64,000 nucleotides of DNA. Origin: Polytrichum commune (lineage: Eukaryota > Streptophyta > Polytrichopsida > Polytrichales > Polytrichaceae). The stretch is taken from NCBI GenBank assembly GCA_950295325.1, contig OX485804.1, forward strand, positions 2,356,001 through 2,420,000, written 5' to 3'. Of this stretch, positions 46,345 through 57,092 are shown piece by piece (the stretch's first letter is position 1; each line of letters opens with the position of its first letter). A program made the translations under genes and the position numbers. The notes under the pieces were generated by a model, which had not been told where the DNA came from, ran no database searches, and saw only the letters and a program-made list of their open reading frames with translations.

Positions 46345-46490
46345 TTAAGGTTTATGTGGTGGCGGTTTGTGATTGATGAACCTCATAAGAGTTTTGACAA
46401 CTGTCGTAGCCAAGCATTAGCATTAAAATAAGTGGTTTTGCGTTAACTTGTAGATCGACTATGTGTTATTCTAACTTCATTTGGTTCGAA
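46345..46490 (-). repeat. Inverted partner of element N interior
   Basis: 'ttatgtggtggcggtttgtg', 'ctcataagagttttgacaac' and 'ttaacttgtagatcgactat' are the complement of 31696-31840. The right-hand flank (46515-46575) instead matches 32060-32120 in direct orientation. Confidence 0.6.
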
Positions 46491-46574
46491 AGTTGTAGTT
46501 ACCATATTTATGGAAGAAAAGAAATTGCATTCTCCTTAGAAGTTGTTTCTCTTTGCAAGAAAAAGAATTCCCCA

Positions 46575-47162
46575 TTATAACTCCTCCCAAGCAAGTGCAA
46601 GCTCTCTTCTTTCATTGGTTATAGATGCCTCCACTTTATGTAGACTTATTCGTTGTGTAGGTGAAAACAAAGTTGATTATTTATGGTTTGTAAACATTTA
46701 TTTCAAGATGATGTGGCTCCAACAAAAGCATAAGAAACCCCTTATAAGTATGCATAGTGAAGTCTAGCTGGAATGAATCGAGTTGGCCTACCTCAACCTT
46801 ATAGGGGACTTGTTTTTACTAGAACCCCTTCATCCACAATGGAAGAGTTTACATAGACGCCATGAATCACAAGCCGTTGTAACACGAGATATAGTATAAG
46901 GACTGATTTAGACTATGGTTTAGTCCCAAGTTGGAGTCTGCAAAGGCCAAGTTTCTTGTTGCACAAGAAAATTTGGTCACCATATAACTCCCTCAACAAA
47001 AAGTGTTGCCATGTTGACAACATTTTTCATCCACACTTGAAGTTCTCCACCAAAGATATCTTGGCCGTAGTGTAAGCCCTAGCTTGCGACGAACCTATTC
47101 ATAGCCCATATTGCTCCATTCCCCTAATTCCTTGACCAGTAAGCTTCCTTACCTTACTCTAT
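46575..47162. other. Intergenic, no supported gene
   Basis: No coding signal. A weak inverted repeat AAAAAGTGTTG / CAACATTTTT lies near 46998-47027. Confidence 0.4.
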
Positions 47163-47668
47163 GGGCCACTTCACACTATGGTCGAAGGTCGAGAGGCCAA
47201 CGATTTCCACCAATCAAATTGCAAGAATCAAAGAATTCAGCCTCTTAACCCTTCACACTAGAGGCCAAAGTCCAAAGGTTGCCGCTCTCCACAATGCCTA
47301 CATGGCAATACTTTTTGACCAAGGTGATGGACTCTTGAAGGAAGTTTGGGTCGGATTTGAATGAAACTCAAAAGTATGGTTGAGTGGCCGTCAATTCCTT
47401 TTTCATAAATAAATAAATAAATAAAATCGACAAGATCTTGGCCATTAGATTGGAGGTGTTGTTCTGAGCAGGGAATAAAGTGGGATGCTCCTTCTTCCTT
47501 TGGACATTGGGCTTGACCTTTGGAGGCTTCACACTATGCCCGGCCCATTGGCTCCAGTTCCTATATTGTATTCATTATTTTCAGCCCATTTCTTTGGACT
47601 CGCAACAAAGTTTGCCCCATTCAATCCCACGGCCTCTTGACTCGGACAGCCATAGTGTGAAGCGGCCC
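47163..47668 (+). mobile_element. Family C (Tourist/Harbinger-like) element, copy C2
   Basis: The copy starts GGGCCACTTCACACTATGGT and ends with the reverse complement of GGGCCGCTTCACACTATGGC. The 20-bp ends differ at two positions. It is followed by TAA; the left flank TAT does not match exactly. At 506 bp it encodes no transposase. GGGCC-type ends with TAA or TTA flanks point to Harbinger-derived MITEs. Confidence 0.7.
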
Positions 47669-47708
47669 TAACCCAACCCTAAGACCAGAGTTATACGTAT
47701 ATATATGT

Positions 47709-47718
47709 ATATATAAAT
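47709..47718 (+). promoter_or_regulatory. Candidate TATA box
   Basis: TATATAAATA lies just outside C2, followed about 30 bases later by a C/T-rich leader-like stretch (47740-47990) with long TTTTCTT runs. This resembles a plant core promoter plus 5' leader or intron, but no gene follows. It could equally be AT simple sequence, since TATA repeats precede it. Confidence 0.2.
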
Positions 47719-48521
47719 ACCACTAGCACAGAGTTGGTTTCCCATCCATTCTTCATCCAGTCCGTGTGTGTCTGAAGCTTCCATTCCTGTAGACGCCAGA
47801 CATTCGGAGGGCTGTGTTCTTTACTTATATTTTTCTTCTTTTTCTTGAGCTATGTATAGTATACCTTGAATCTAAAGAGATCTGCTAAGCCAAGCCTAAA
47901 TAGTTCCAGCCTCCTGTATTTTCTTGTTTTCCTTGTTTTCTATTTTTTGCTCTTGTTTCTTTCTGTCTTTCTAAATTGCAAAGTGACGGTGTGTCCCTCG
48001 GTCATGGAGAAGACGATATTGGGCCAGTGATGGACTCACTCACTCACACCGAGTATTAATACCAAAATGAACACTCATAGTAGTAAGCATGTTCCTTTGA
48101 TTATGTGTGCATTGTACACAGTAGTAAATCTACAGATTCTGTATATATGGAACACGTACACAATTTGCTCATTTGCATGTTACTTTGATTACTTGGACAT
48201 TGGAGTAGTAAGGATGCTTTTATTTCCATGCCCTCTTCTTCACGGAAGTACTTTAATATTTCAAGTGTGAGGATGAATACCACTTACGTGAGCACCCGAG
48301 AGGCCGGCTGAAGTACGATGCCATTCGAGGATTTACCAACATAGTAGATTTAAACACCAGGATTCTCAACTTTGTAACCTCTTTTGAAAAGGGGTGGCCC
48401 GGAGCCAGTTTGAAAACCATGCATACTTGTCGTGGTTAAAGTGTAAATTGTAATGGTGTTTGGCATTTGGGTTCATGACTTTGGAAGTTTGGAGATAGTT
48501 CCTCATGCTGTCAATCGCCTC
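47719..48521. other. Intergenic, no supported gene
   Basis: Pyrimidine-rich to about 47990, then mixed. Only very short frames are present. Confidence 0.4.
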
Positions 48522-48919
48522 TAAGTACACTAAATAATTTACTTAGTGTCATCAATTCTATTTGTCTTGCTCAATACTAATTGTAAACCGCCCATGTAGT
48601 GTCACCAACATAGAATGTAAAATCATCATTATTTGTTGTTTCTTGTAAAGTTATTTGGGCATTATGGGTTTACGTAGTTGCAATCGTTGTCACTTGCTAA
48701 GGATTTTCCATCCAAATTTCAATCATCCATGACAATATCTCATTATACAATTGTTAGGATGCAGAACATTTCAAATTTTCTTTCAATCATGTTTGGATGA
48801 ACTAAAAGTAAGTTGGGATGACAATACTTGTAATTTTATCACAAGAAATATCACTATAAAATTTAGTGAAAGGTCTTAAAATAGAATATACAATTAAATA
48901 TAATATTTAGTGCATTACT
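48522..48919 (+). mobile_element. Family G element, copy G3
   Basis: It starts near TAAGTACACTAAATAATTTA and ends, reversed, AAGTAATGCACTAAATATTA. It shares 'ctaattgtaaaccgcc', 'gtagtgtcaccaaca' and 'caatcatccatgacaatatc' with G1. About 398 bp, no protein. Confidence 0.65.
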
Positions 48920-49720
48920 TGGTACCTAAACCAGCTAAACGCCTTATACTCCATGAAATTCACTTATTGTCACAAAATATTTCTTACCACTGCCATCATG
49001 GGAAAACTCAACATACAGAAACCACTTATCCAAGCACTAAGAATCTAACGAAGGAAAGTCAACCCCCTCAATATCAATTCTGCAGGCTTTTGAGGAGCCA
49101 TATGCAAATACTCATTCCCAAGCCATAGAACACTTCAAAATACCCCCAAATGATATTTATTCTTATAAAAAAAATCGTAAAACACACACACCATATATCC
49201 ATAAAACACCTCACATGTCTAGTACTAAACAAAACAAAAATCGACAACAAACAAGCCCCCATGGACATCCCATAGCTAACCAACCTCTTTTGTTCCATAT
49301 GTTACTCAAAGAAGCCCACCTTTTGAAAGGAGGAGAGTGACCCTACCTCAAAACTTGGTAGAACATGATCAAGGTAAGGATGAACGAAGTCCCCTTCACA
49401 TCGGTGTACAAAAACATTTACGTTACTTTTATTTATTTTATTAAAGTGTCACTTGGGAAGCCAAAGAGTTTTAGGGTCGCACTACATGACAAATACAATA
49501 CTACACGTTCACTTGTAATCGGAAGATTTGTTACGTATGTTGAGGAGAGCAATCATTTCTCATTGCATGCATGTGTGTTGCAATTAAATGTTGGAAATTC
49601 AAGGGAGTTTTTTCCCAATTATTTGCAAAGGTATTTTAACTACTCCACAACTCCATGCTAGCCAGTTGTGGCCCTTTGAAAGGAGTGCTGGGCATCTAGT
49701 AGGTGTGCCTAGTTCACTAA
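48920..49720. other. Intergenic, no supported gene
   Basis: Frames up to 98 codons on the plus strand (49365-49661) show no motif. No repeat was recognised. Confidence 0.4.
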
Positions 49721-49970
49721 TACCATGTCCATACTAGGACCACCGACCAATCCACGCTAGTCTTGATGGAGAGTTTTCATCTTGATAGGAGTTCTTGTTG
49801 TTTATGCACTAACGAAACTGCAGTATGTTACACCTAATGAGGTTATCGTGAGTAGGACAAAAAATCTTTATTGGTAGCAGTAAATTTTGGAAAGAGATGC
49901 ACTTTCCCTATCAAGAGGGGCTCCTTCTACTACCCAATACCGGTGACTAGCCCTAGTGTGGACACGGTAC
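49721..49970 (-). mobile_element. Family F MITE, copy F2
   Basis: About 250 bp, opposite in direction to F1. It starts TACCATGTCCATACTAGGAC and ends, reversed, GTACCGTGTCCACACTAGGG. Shared interior: 'gaaagagatgcactttccct', and 'ggacaaaaaatctttattgg' as the complement of the F1 text. Confidence 0.75.
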
Positions 49971-50879
49971 AAGGTAGTCCCTAATACTCCTCTTGAACTA
50001 TGGTTGCCAACTGATGGAGATAGCCGATGCACCCTTGCACCAATTCAGCCCCCTATAATCTAAATGTCAAAATTAAAATCAACAAGCATTGGCCATCAAC
50101 ATTCACACGTGGCATGGTCTATAAGAACCTTGACATACATACATATTCCTACAAAAGTAATAAACATTAAGCCCTTTGGCTTTGTTGGTCGGACTGCACT
50201 ACTTTCCTCTAAAACTAAAGGACACGAACTTTGAAAGGAACAACTTCCTCCTCTTAAGAACCTCGCACATGTCAAATTGACGGTCAAAGACCAAACCCAC
50301 TGCCCCAATTGAAGAATGTTACGAGCTTGACATGCACCATTGACTTAATTCTATCGCATACTAATATTGGACCAAGAACACTCATCATTTTTAACGGCCG
50401 CATTGGAACTCACTAGGCATATATGCTACCCTACCCGAGTTCAACAATGTCGGTTGGAAAACTTTGAAAACCCACCGGTCGATCATTGTCCATTTCATCA
50501 TGCCAACCCGGAATACTTCAAGAGCCAGCCCACCATCTGGGTGGCCATTAGATTTGACCAAAGCCCGAGTTGGACTCTTAGCGGTGTTTTTCCCTCCAAT
50601 ATGAAGCGGCGGCCGGGAGGCCAAGTTTAGTAATGTGAGGTGCCGGTGAGTACGGCTACTCCCCAAGTTTGTTGTTGAGTTCCCTAACAACAATCCACTG
50701 ATGGGTATCTCCTGAGGAAGTTCGGGAATGACAGCGCCGTAGTTTGAAAGGACTTTGGTTGGAATTCAACATCTCTATAGTCACCAAACCCTACAGCGAA
50801 TGCTTGCAAATTTGGAACGACACACGCCCGTTCACATGATGCAGGCTAATCCTGGCTCACTTGTCGTATAAAACTCGCA
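49971..50879. other. Intergenic; unassigned GC-richer patch 50.34-50.69 kb
   Basis: Between 50367 and 50693 both strands have open frames (87 codons plus, 100 codons minus) with more CG dinucleotides than nearby DNA. Neither peptide is recognised. A decayed gene exon or transposon fragment are both possible. Confidence 0.35.
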
Positions 50880-52115
50880 CTTACGTGAGTAAGTGTGTCG
50901 TGTAGGTGATTTTAGTGTGGCATTAGAATCGATATGACATGTTAATTAGGGTGATCTCCACGATTAGTCATGTACTCCATGTGTTCCATGCAATCCTCAG
51001 GGAATTCATGATCATCTTTGTTCGTTGATGGTGAATAGTGCGAACTACACTAAACCATGTGTATGCTGGTGTAGTGAACTTCTAACGAGTCCTTTTCCTA
51101 AATATATATATTTGATGCGGGTTTGTTTTGGGTGCTCGTTGGTTGCATCCATGCTAACCTTCTTTTTTTTGGTCAAGTTCAAGGTACATGATATGGTCGT
51201 AACCGGGCGTTGGAATTGTATCTATGATCTAATATGTCACTGCATATACATTTGACTCAACGTGGTTCCAAAATTGATGCGCCATATTGATGAGAGTGGC
51301 ATCCACAACCTCTCATGTAGTAGCATGTATCTTGTGCCACCTTCTCCAATAATTCCAAAACTGTTCAAGTGGGTCATCTATACAAAGTGTGGGCCACACT
51401 GGATCAGATGTAGTGTAGTGGACGTCCAATGAGTCTTTTCCAAAGACATCGTTGATTGCAATATGATTATGGGGAATCACAAGTTGCATTCATGGCATTG
51501 TATCGAGGTTTCTTTGATTCGTCTAGTTCAATGTATACGATTTGGTCATACATGTGTGAGTAGGTACACTATATATTTGATTTATTGTGACATTCAAATC
51601 GATGTGCCTCCTTAATGAAAATGGCCTCTAGATATTATCATGTAACAACATATATGTTTCATGTCACCTTCTTTATTGCCACCCAGTGATTGCAAGTTTG
51701 TTTGCGCATGTCAATGATGAATACCTAATCAGGCCATGCTAAATCGAACGTATAGTTCGGTGGATGCCGAAGGACATGCCTTTTGAATTCCAACAAAAGT
51801 TAATGATGCATGTAAAATTCAGGGAAAGACCAACTGTGATATCCATTCCGGTGTTTTGTTGCTTCCTTTCTTTTTCAAGTTCGATGTATACAACTTGGTC
51901 ATAAATGTGTGAGTAACTACACTATATACATGGTTTAGTTTGACATTAAATTTGATGTGCCAACTTAATTATATTGACCTCCATGACTTTATATGTAGTA
52001 GGATATGTTCCATGCCACCTTCTTTGTTGCCACCCAATGAATGTAAGATCATTTACATGGGTTGATAATGAATACCTAGTTAGGTTGAACTAAATCAAAT
52101 TTATACCAATCTAGT
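50880..52115. repeat. Family H tandem array, about 3.5 units of 330-355 bp
   Basis: The anchor GCCACCTTCT or GTCACCTTCT recurs at 51335, 51663 and 52014, and TGTGTGAGTA at 51553 and 51907 (354 bp). A more diverged unit precedes. Other shared text: 'caagttcgatgtatac', 'atatgtagtaggatatgtt', 'gccacccaatgaatgtaaga', 'gaatacctagttaggt'. Units are strongly diverged. The same sequence appears inverted near 60.4-60.7 kb, and a short piece lies at about 53108-53150. Confidence 0.7.
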
Positions 52116-52116
52116 G

Positions 52117-52489
52117 TAAGGTAGACGTGTGTTATTTGGATTCTTTTCTCCTTGTACTTGCCTCTTTGTATGAATGAAACACACTATTTGTGGCAAATGA
52201 TTAGCAAATCCAAATCGTGGCCATTTTCCTTGTACTCTTTGGAGGTTATACAAGCATATTATTCATTGTGAAAGTGATAATTCTTGTGTTCCTTAAGTGG
52301 GCATAAAACTCCCCCTCAATCATGTTGACCATAGAACCTAGAATTGGTTAGCAAATTTTGAACACGTAGTTCACTCTCTTTGAAACACACGTCTTTTTGG
52401 TGTCTAACTTTAGATCCACACCTAACCACATGCAACTTAAATACATGTGTCCAAATTTTTATTGTGCTTGAATCAGGCATACCACCGTA
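52117..52489 (-). mobile_element. Family R element, copy R8
   Basis: It starts TAAGGTAGACGTGTGTTATT and contains 'gattagcaaatccaaatcgt', 'gaggttatacaagcatatta' and 'gatccacacctaaccacatg'. On the minus strand it ends near GGTATGCCTGATTC. Element C3 begins immediately after it, so its extreme right end may be cut or overlapped. Confidence 0.7.
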
Positions 52490-53092
52490 GGGCCAGTTCA
52501 CACACATGACTGAAAGCCCGTGACTATTGCATTCTAAAATCTCTCATTGGTTGAAAAGGTTGAGACCGTCCAAGTTCACTTCACACTAGACGGCGAAGGC
52601 CTAAAGGCCCAAAGATGCTATCACCGATGAAAAACCTACTTGAATTCCTACATGACAGACTGTACATAATGTTTCATGCGATGCCAGAATGTGCGTCAAG
52701 GCCACCTCCAAGAGATAGGTGTGACGCAAATTCCGGCAACCCACGCTATGGCCTTTGGATGAGAAACCAATAGCCATGACTAAAAGCCCGTGATTATTGC
52801 ATTCTAAAATCTCTCATTGGTCGAAAAGGTTGAGACCATCCAAGTTCACTTCACACTAGACAGCGAAGGCCTAAAGACCCAAAGATGTTATCACCGATGA
52901 AAAACCTACTTGAATTCCTACATGACAGACTATTAATAACATTTCATGCGATGCCGGAATGTGCGTCAAGGCCACCTCCAAGAGATAGGTGCGACACAAA
53001 TTCCGACAACCCATGCTATGGCCTTTGGATGAGAGACCAATAGCCCTCACAACTACGTTGTCGCGGCCCTTGGCTTGGGGTGTGAAGTGGCC
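52490..53092 (+). mobile_element. Family C element, copy C3, with an inner 270-bp duplication
   Basis: It starts GGGCCAGTTCACACACATGA and ends with the reverse complement of GGCCACTTCACACC. Inside, GACTGAAAGCCCGTGACTAT at 52508 recurs at 52778 as GACTAAAAGCCCGTGATTAT, exactly 270 bp apart, and the following 240 bp stay very similar. The copy is thus a longer, recently duplicated form. It encodes no transposase. Confidence 0.75.
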
Positions 53093-53520
53093 GTAATTAG
53101 TGGACCCATTTTGAGGCTCGCTTGTTTTGTCAAGTTCGATGTATACAGATGCGGTCATAAATGGGGTCACATGGCACCGTGTGGGGTGCTGACCGGGATC
53201 CACATGCCATTGCTTGTCCATCGAGAGGCCCGCGGCCACATGCTGCCTCCTCCATTCCCATCGCTCCATCCGGGCCCTACTTTCCACAAGCCTAACCGAT
53301 TCAAGCCACGTACTCTAATTCCACCCCCTCTTATTGAGGAGCTCCCGTTCGGGGTGTTGATGGGCTTTCGTCTCCAATCCCCGGGGATCGGATGCACATC
53401 GCTTCAATTTGGCGACAAAGTGGACGCAATTCGATTGAGTCCGTTTTCGAACGCGTCGGAAAAGGAGATCGGTTCCGAGTCGAGCGTAAAGTGGGCGTTA
53501 TGATGGTGTAGCTCTAATCC
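53093..53520 (+). other. GC/CpG-rich block with a 142-codon frame
   Basis: The plus-strand frame 53075-53503 stays open through a GC- and CG-rich stretch. Its last third includes LPFGVLMGFRLQSPGIGC. Minus-strand frames overlap it (52871-53287, 53167-53397). The frame begins inside element C3 and a family H fragment, which weakens a single-gene reading. No family is recognised. It could be an exon remnant or unmethylated DNA. Confidence 0.25.
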
Positions 53521-54091
53521 ACTTCCGGATCGGGCCTCTTCAATTGGAGAGAGGGGGGGGGGGGGGTCTCGTTATTGGAAATCATCGACGGACAATGATT
53601 TTTGAAATTGTGGCTTGAAGGTGGTGAGTCGGCCTTTACGGGCCATGTGAATTCCCTCGTTTCGTGGGCGTCTTTGGTTGGTGTCCATGTTGCAGTGGCC
53701 GTAAGCTCGGGAAGTCTCCATAGCTCTTGTAAGCTGACACCATTCACCGCAACTTGTAAGACAAGTGGCAAACAAGCACACACAACCAACAAGCAACAGA
53801 GGGAAATGACGTGCTCTTGAGCCACTCGTTGCGTTCCCTTCCCGGCCACGATGTAGACATTGTACCATCTATGAGCCTAGTAGATTCTAGGACCCGCGAT
53901 CGTGGATTTCACCTTACCATCTTGTCGCCACGAATTGAACAAGTGGCAAGCCACATTGCCCATGCTAGAGTGACGCCTAGTTCAATTTCAAATCGTGTTT
54001 TCAAAATTCACAAGTGTGACGGAATAGCCAAGAAAAAAAAAAACGAGCATTCTTTTTCTTAACCATAGTTAGGCCTCTTCAATGTGGGGAT
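53521..54091. other. Intergenic, no supported gene
   Basis: Begins with a 13-base G run (53554-53566). Overlapping minus-strand frames of about 100 codons (53514-53868) and a 72-codon plus-strand frame have no motif. Confidence 0.4.
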
Positions 54092-54461
54092 GGCATTACA
54101 CTGAATATGTTGTATTTAGTGTCACAAATTCTAATTGTAAACCGCCTGTGTAGTGTCACTAACACTAACTGTAACACCTAACAATATTTGTCATTCTTTG
54201 TGTTTATAAATTTAGTAATAAATTTGGGGATATACAAATTTGTGATGTTGTGATTACTATCACTTTTTGAGTGATTTTTCATCCAATTTTCAATCATCCG
54301 TGACAATATTATGTTACAGAGATGTAGGGATGCATAGTTCACCAAAGTTGAAAAGTTTGGATGACACTACTTGTAATCTTGTTCATGAAAAGTGTCATTA
54401 GAGAAGTTACCACAATGACGTAAAAATATCATATAGCACTAAATACAGTATTTAGCGCATT
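54092..54461 (+). mobile_element. Family G element, copy G1, reference copy
   Basis: The 370-bp copy starts GCATTACACTGAATATGTTG and ends, reversed, AATGCGCTAAATACTGTATT. Both ends contain TATTTAGTG. The interior has 'ctaattgtaaaccgcctgtg', 'ttttcaatcatccgtgacaa'. It encodes no protein. Confidence 0.75.
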
Positions 54462-54891
54462 CATCTTGGTTCCAAATTTACGAAGGTGAGGGAATGCTTG
54501 GAGGTGGAAGGGTTTTGTCGTGTAAATATTTCGGTCCATGTAATTTTTTTCTCATTTGAAAGTGTATTTGGCTCAATTGGCTCAATTGGAGGTATTTGCC
54601 CAATAAAAAAAAATCAATGTTGGGGCTAAAATATTTACGGAAATGGAATATCCTCGGGGTGCAAAAAAAATTCAAGTTGAATAGGGTAGCTCCGCACGGG
54701 ATTTTATTTTCTAGAAAGAGAACTCGGTCCTTATCCTATATGATATTATGTCATTGATATTCGGCAATGTAGGGATTCAAATCTTGGTGAATGCATTGCA
54801 CCTTCCCTAGTACCTCAACACCAAACATTGCAACTTGCAAAGATTGTGCAAGGCCAAGTTGTTGGGCCTCCTTTAGAACGGAGTACACTTA
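54462..54891. other. Intergenic, no supported gene
   Basis: AT-rich with A and T runs. A direct repeat TTGGCTCAATTGGCTCAATT lies near 54569. Confidence 0.45.
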
Positions 54892-55049
54892 TAGCCCACC
54901 CACACATACTGGTGCGGGCCACCAATGAACGGTTCCTACCAGCAGGGACCACTTTTAGAGTTGGTTTAGCCAGTGAGAGCCATTAGATGTAACTAGTGTT
55001 GGTACTCACCGTTCATTGGTGGCCCGCTCTAGTAAGTGTGGGTGGGCTA
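54892..55049. mobile_element. Family I foldback MITE, copy I1, reference copy
   Basis: The 158-bp element is bounded by TTA on both sides (54889-54891, 55050-55052), a Tourist-type 3-bp duplication. Its ends are TAGCCCACCCACACATACTG and, reversed, TAGCCCACCCACACTTACTA. The symmetry continues through GGGCCACCAATGAACGGT, giving about 55-bp arms. It could fold fully and has no coding capacity. Confidence 0.85.
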
Positions 55050-55347
55050 TTAGTGTGCATTTAGGTTTGGAACCTTCCATTAATTTTTTTAGCTTATGTT
55101 GACGTGATGTTGGTTTCTTCATGGTGGTGTGTTTTTGCCCCTGTTCTACATTGCATTTGCTTCTTTGTGCTTTTGGTTATTGTCCAGTCTTTTTTTTTTT
55201 CAATTTTTTACCAAGGTTCCTTGTGGGTGCCGGTGTCTTAGTTGTACTTATATTACAACGAATTGGAATTCCATCTACTTAACTATAAGAAAACTGCAAG
55301 ATATAAGAATAAAAAAAACAAGTCATCTTGTATTAAGGTAAGTGGGC
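55050..55347. other. Intergenic, no supported gene
   Basis: T-rich, with a TTTTTTTTTTC run near 55190-55200. No gene. Confidence 0.4.
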
Positions 55348-55705
55348 CTAGAGTAGAGGCGTCCATAACCGATAACTTAAAAGATTTTGCACTAGTTTTG
55401 GAAAAGTACAAGATGGTGCAAATTTTTTCAATCTAGGAGGATAAAAATGAGGTGGACTGCAATTTTTTTGGTAATTTTATTCTTTAAATTGAAAATACTA
55501 TGAATTTTTGAAGTCAAAAGTCGGCCTCAACATATCACCAATGTTTAGAGTTTGCCATTACTGCTCTTTCCTCCTCACTTTAGCATTTAAAATAGGGACA
55601 TGTTTCATGATAATATTGGTTCCGGCTTGATCAAAATTCAGTCCCAGCTTGATCAAAATTATGACACCCTATAAATTCATGATGAGGCCATGATAGGGAA
55701 TAAGT
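55348..55705 (+). mobile_element. Family B element, copy B5
   Basis: It starts CTAGAGTAGAGGCGTCCATA and has the B interior ('aacttaaaagattttgcac', 'aattttattctttaaattg', 'aatgtttagagtttgcca'). Its right end (GGGAATAAGTGA) runs directly into R-type text at 55705, so it is shortened there. Confidence 0.7.
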
Positions 55706-55780
55706 GATTAGGCGTGGATCTAAGAACGGACACCAGATAAAAACGTGTTAAAAAAAGATTGGACGACATGCTTGAACCCC
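55705..55780 (+). mobile_element. Family R fragment
   Basis: 'gattaggcgtggatctaaga' and 'gaacggacaccaga' followed by 'gattggacgacatgct' are R interior text. Neither terminus is present. It is joined directly to the end of B5. Confidence 0.5.
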
Positions 55781-56068
55781 TAAACCACTTCCCCCGGGAG
55801 CTTCTCAAACCATCCGTGCATTGGCAGGAAAGTTCCAGAAAAATGGAAAGCTAACATTACTTATGTTTTAATGTCCCCACGCCCACGGGTGAGGACAGAC
55901 AAGCTGCAATGGGGTTGCCATGTGGATGAGGACGCCATTGGCTTCATGGCAGTCCTTTTGAAGGGAACTTGAGAGCCATGTCTTTGGCTTCGGCACCAAC
56001 TCATCCACTTACTAAGGACCTTTCGTATGGTGCCTCGCAATTGGCATATCCTTTATCAAGCACCTCAA

Positions 56069-56285
56069 TAGACATTGCTAATATGTTCAAGCCAACTTTC
56101 GAACGGTTTCAAAAAAATGCACCATAATTTCAATTTAAGGAATAAAATTATCATAAATAAATAAATAAACTGCAGGTCTTCTTGATTTGTATCTTTCTAC
56201 AAGGGAAAAAAATGCACCGTTTTATACTTCTCCAGATGTTGCGTAGAAATTGTTAAGTGATTGGTTATGGGCGCCTTTGCTCTAA
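56069..56285 (-). mobile_element. Family B element, copy B6 (partial)
   Basis: In reverse orientation, it holds 'agacattgctaatatgttca', 'caatttaaggaataaaatta' and 'gattggttatgggcgccttt', the B half next to the CATAACC end. The other half is missing. With B5 it forms a second, looser inverted B pair. Confidence 0.6.
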
Positions 56286-57092
56286 TATGATGACGATGCA
56301 TGATACATGCTTGGTGACCTTCCTCCGTAACTTGAGTGTTTGGGATGGAGGGAAAAGCGAAGAAAAAAAAATGACGTAACTTCTTAGTGTGGATTTACAG
56401 TTGGATTGAAGACATGATTGAATGAAGTGACAATAATGTGGCATCACTTCCCCATCTAATGTCATTGGCCTCCACTCAATAATATGTTGAGACTTTTGTG
56501 TCAGTCTAAAGTGCCTCTCTTAGTTTGAGAAACCCGTTGTTCAAGCTTGGGTCAAAATATATTGACTTCAATAATAAAGCCCAAATGTAAACCCACCCTT
56601 GGTTACGAGACTCTCATGGTTCCGTCCCATTGGTTCTCCTCACACTAGACAAGTTTGAAATCTACATATATATATGTATTGGAAATTTGCTATTGCAATG
56701 AATCAATGGTAGGGAACCACGATTCCAATTTGTAGTGCTTACACTAAAGTAGATGGTTCTTAAGCAGCTTGTTTTCTTAATCGAACCTTTATATATCATT
56801 GGTGCATGGTTCAATGAGGATCACATAACAAACATCATAAAGATCATGTTTAAAAGAAATTGAATTATGTCTTCAAATATTAATAAGTACTCTACACTCA
56901 ATAGTGAACATCACACTTGGGACAACCTATGTATCAAGCTACCAAATCAACAAGCACGCACTTCCAACAATCACAACTGAATCAGGGGAGATCCGATACT
57001 CATTCTAGTTTTCACATATATTTCATTGTAGATTTGCTAACGCAAATATGAGTATTTGTTTGTGTAAGTCCAATCAATAGAAGGTGGAGAAC
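56286..57092. other. Intergenic, no supported gene
   Basis: AT-rich. Near 56635-56660 'ctcctcacactagac' resembles a family C interior piece. No gene. Confidence 0.35.
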
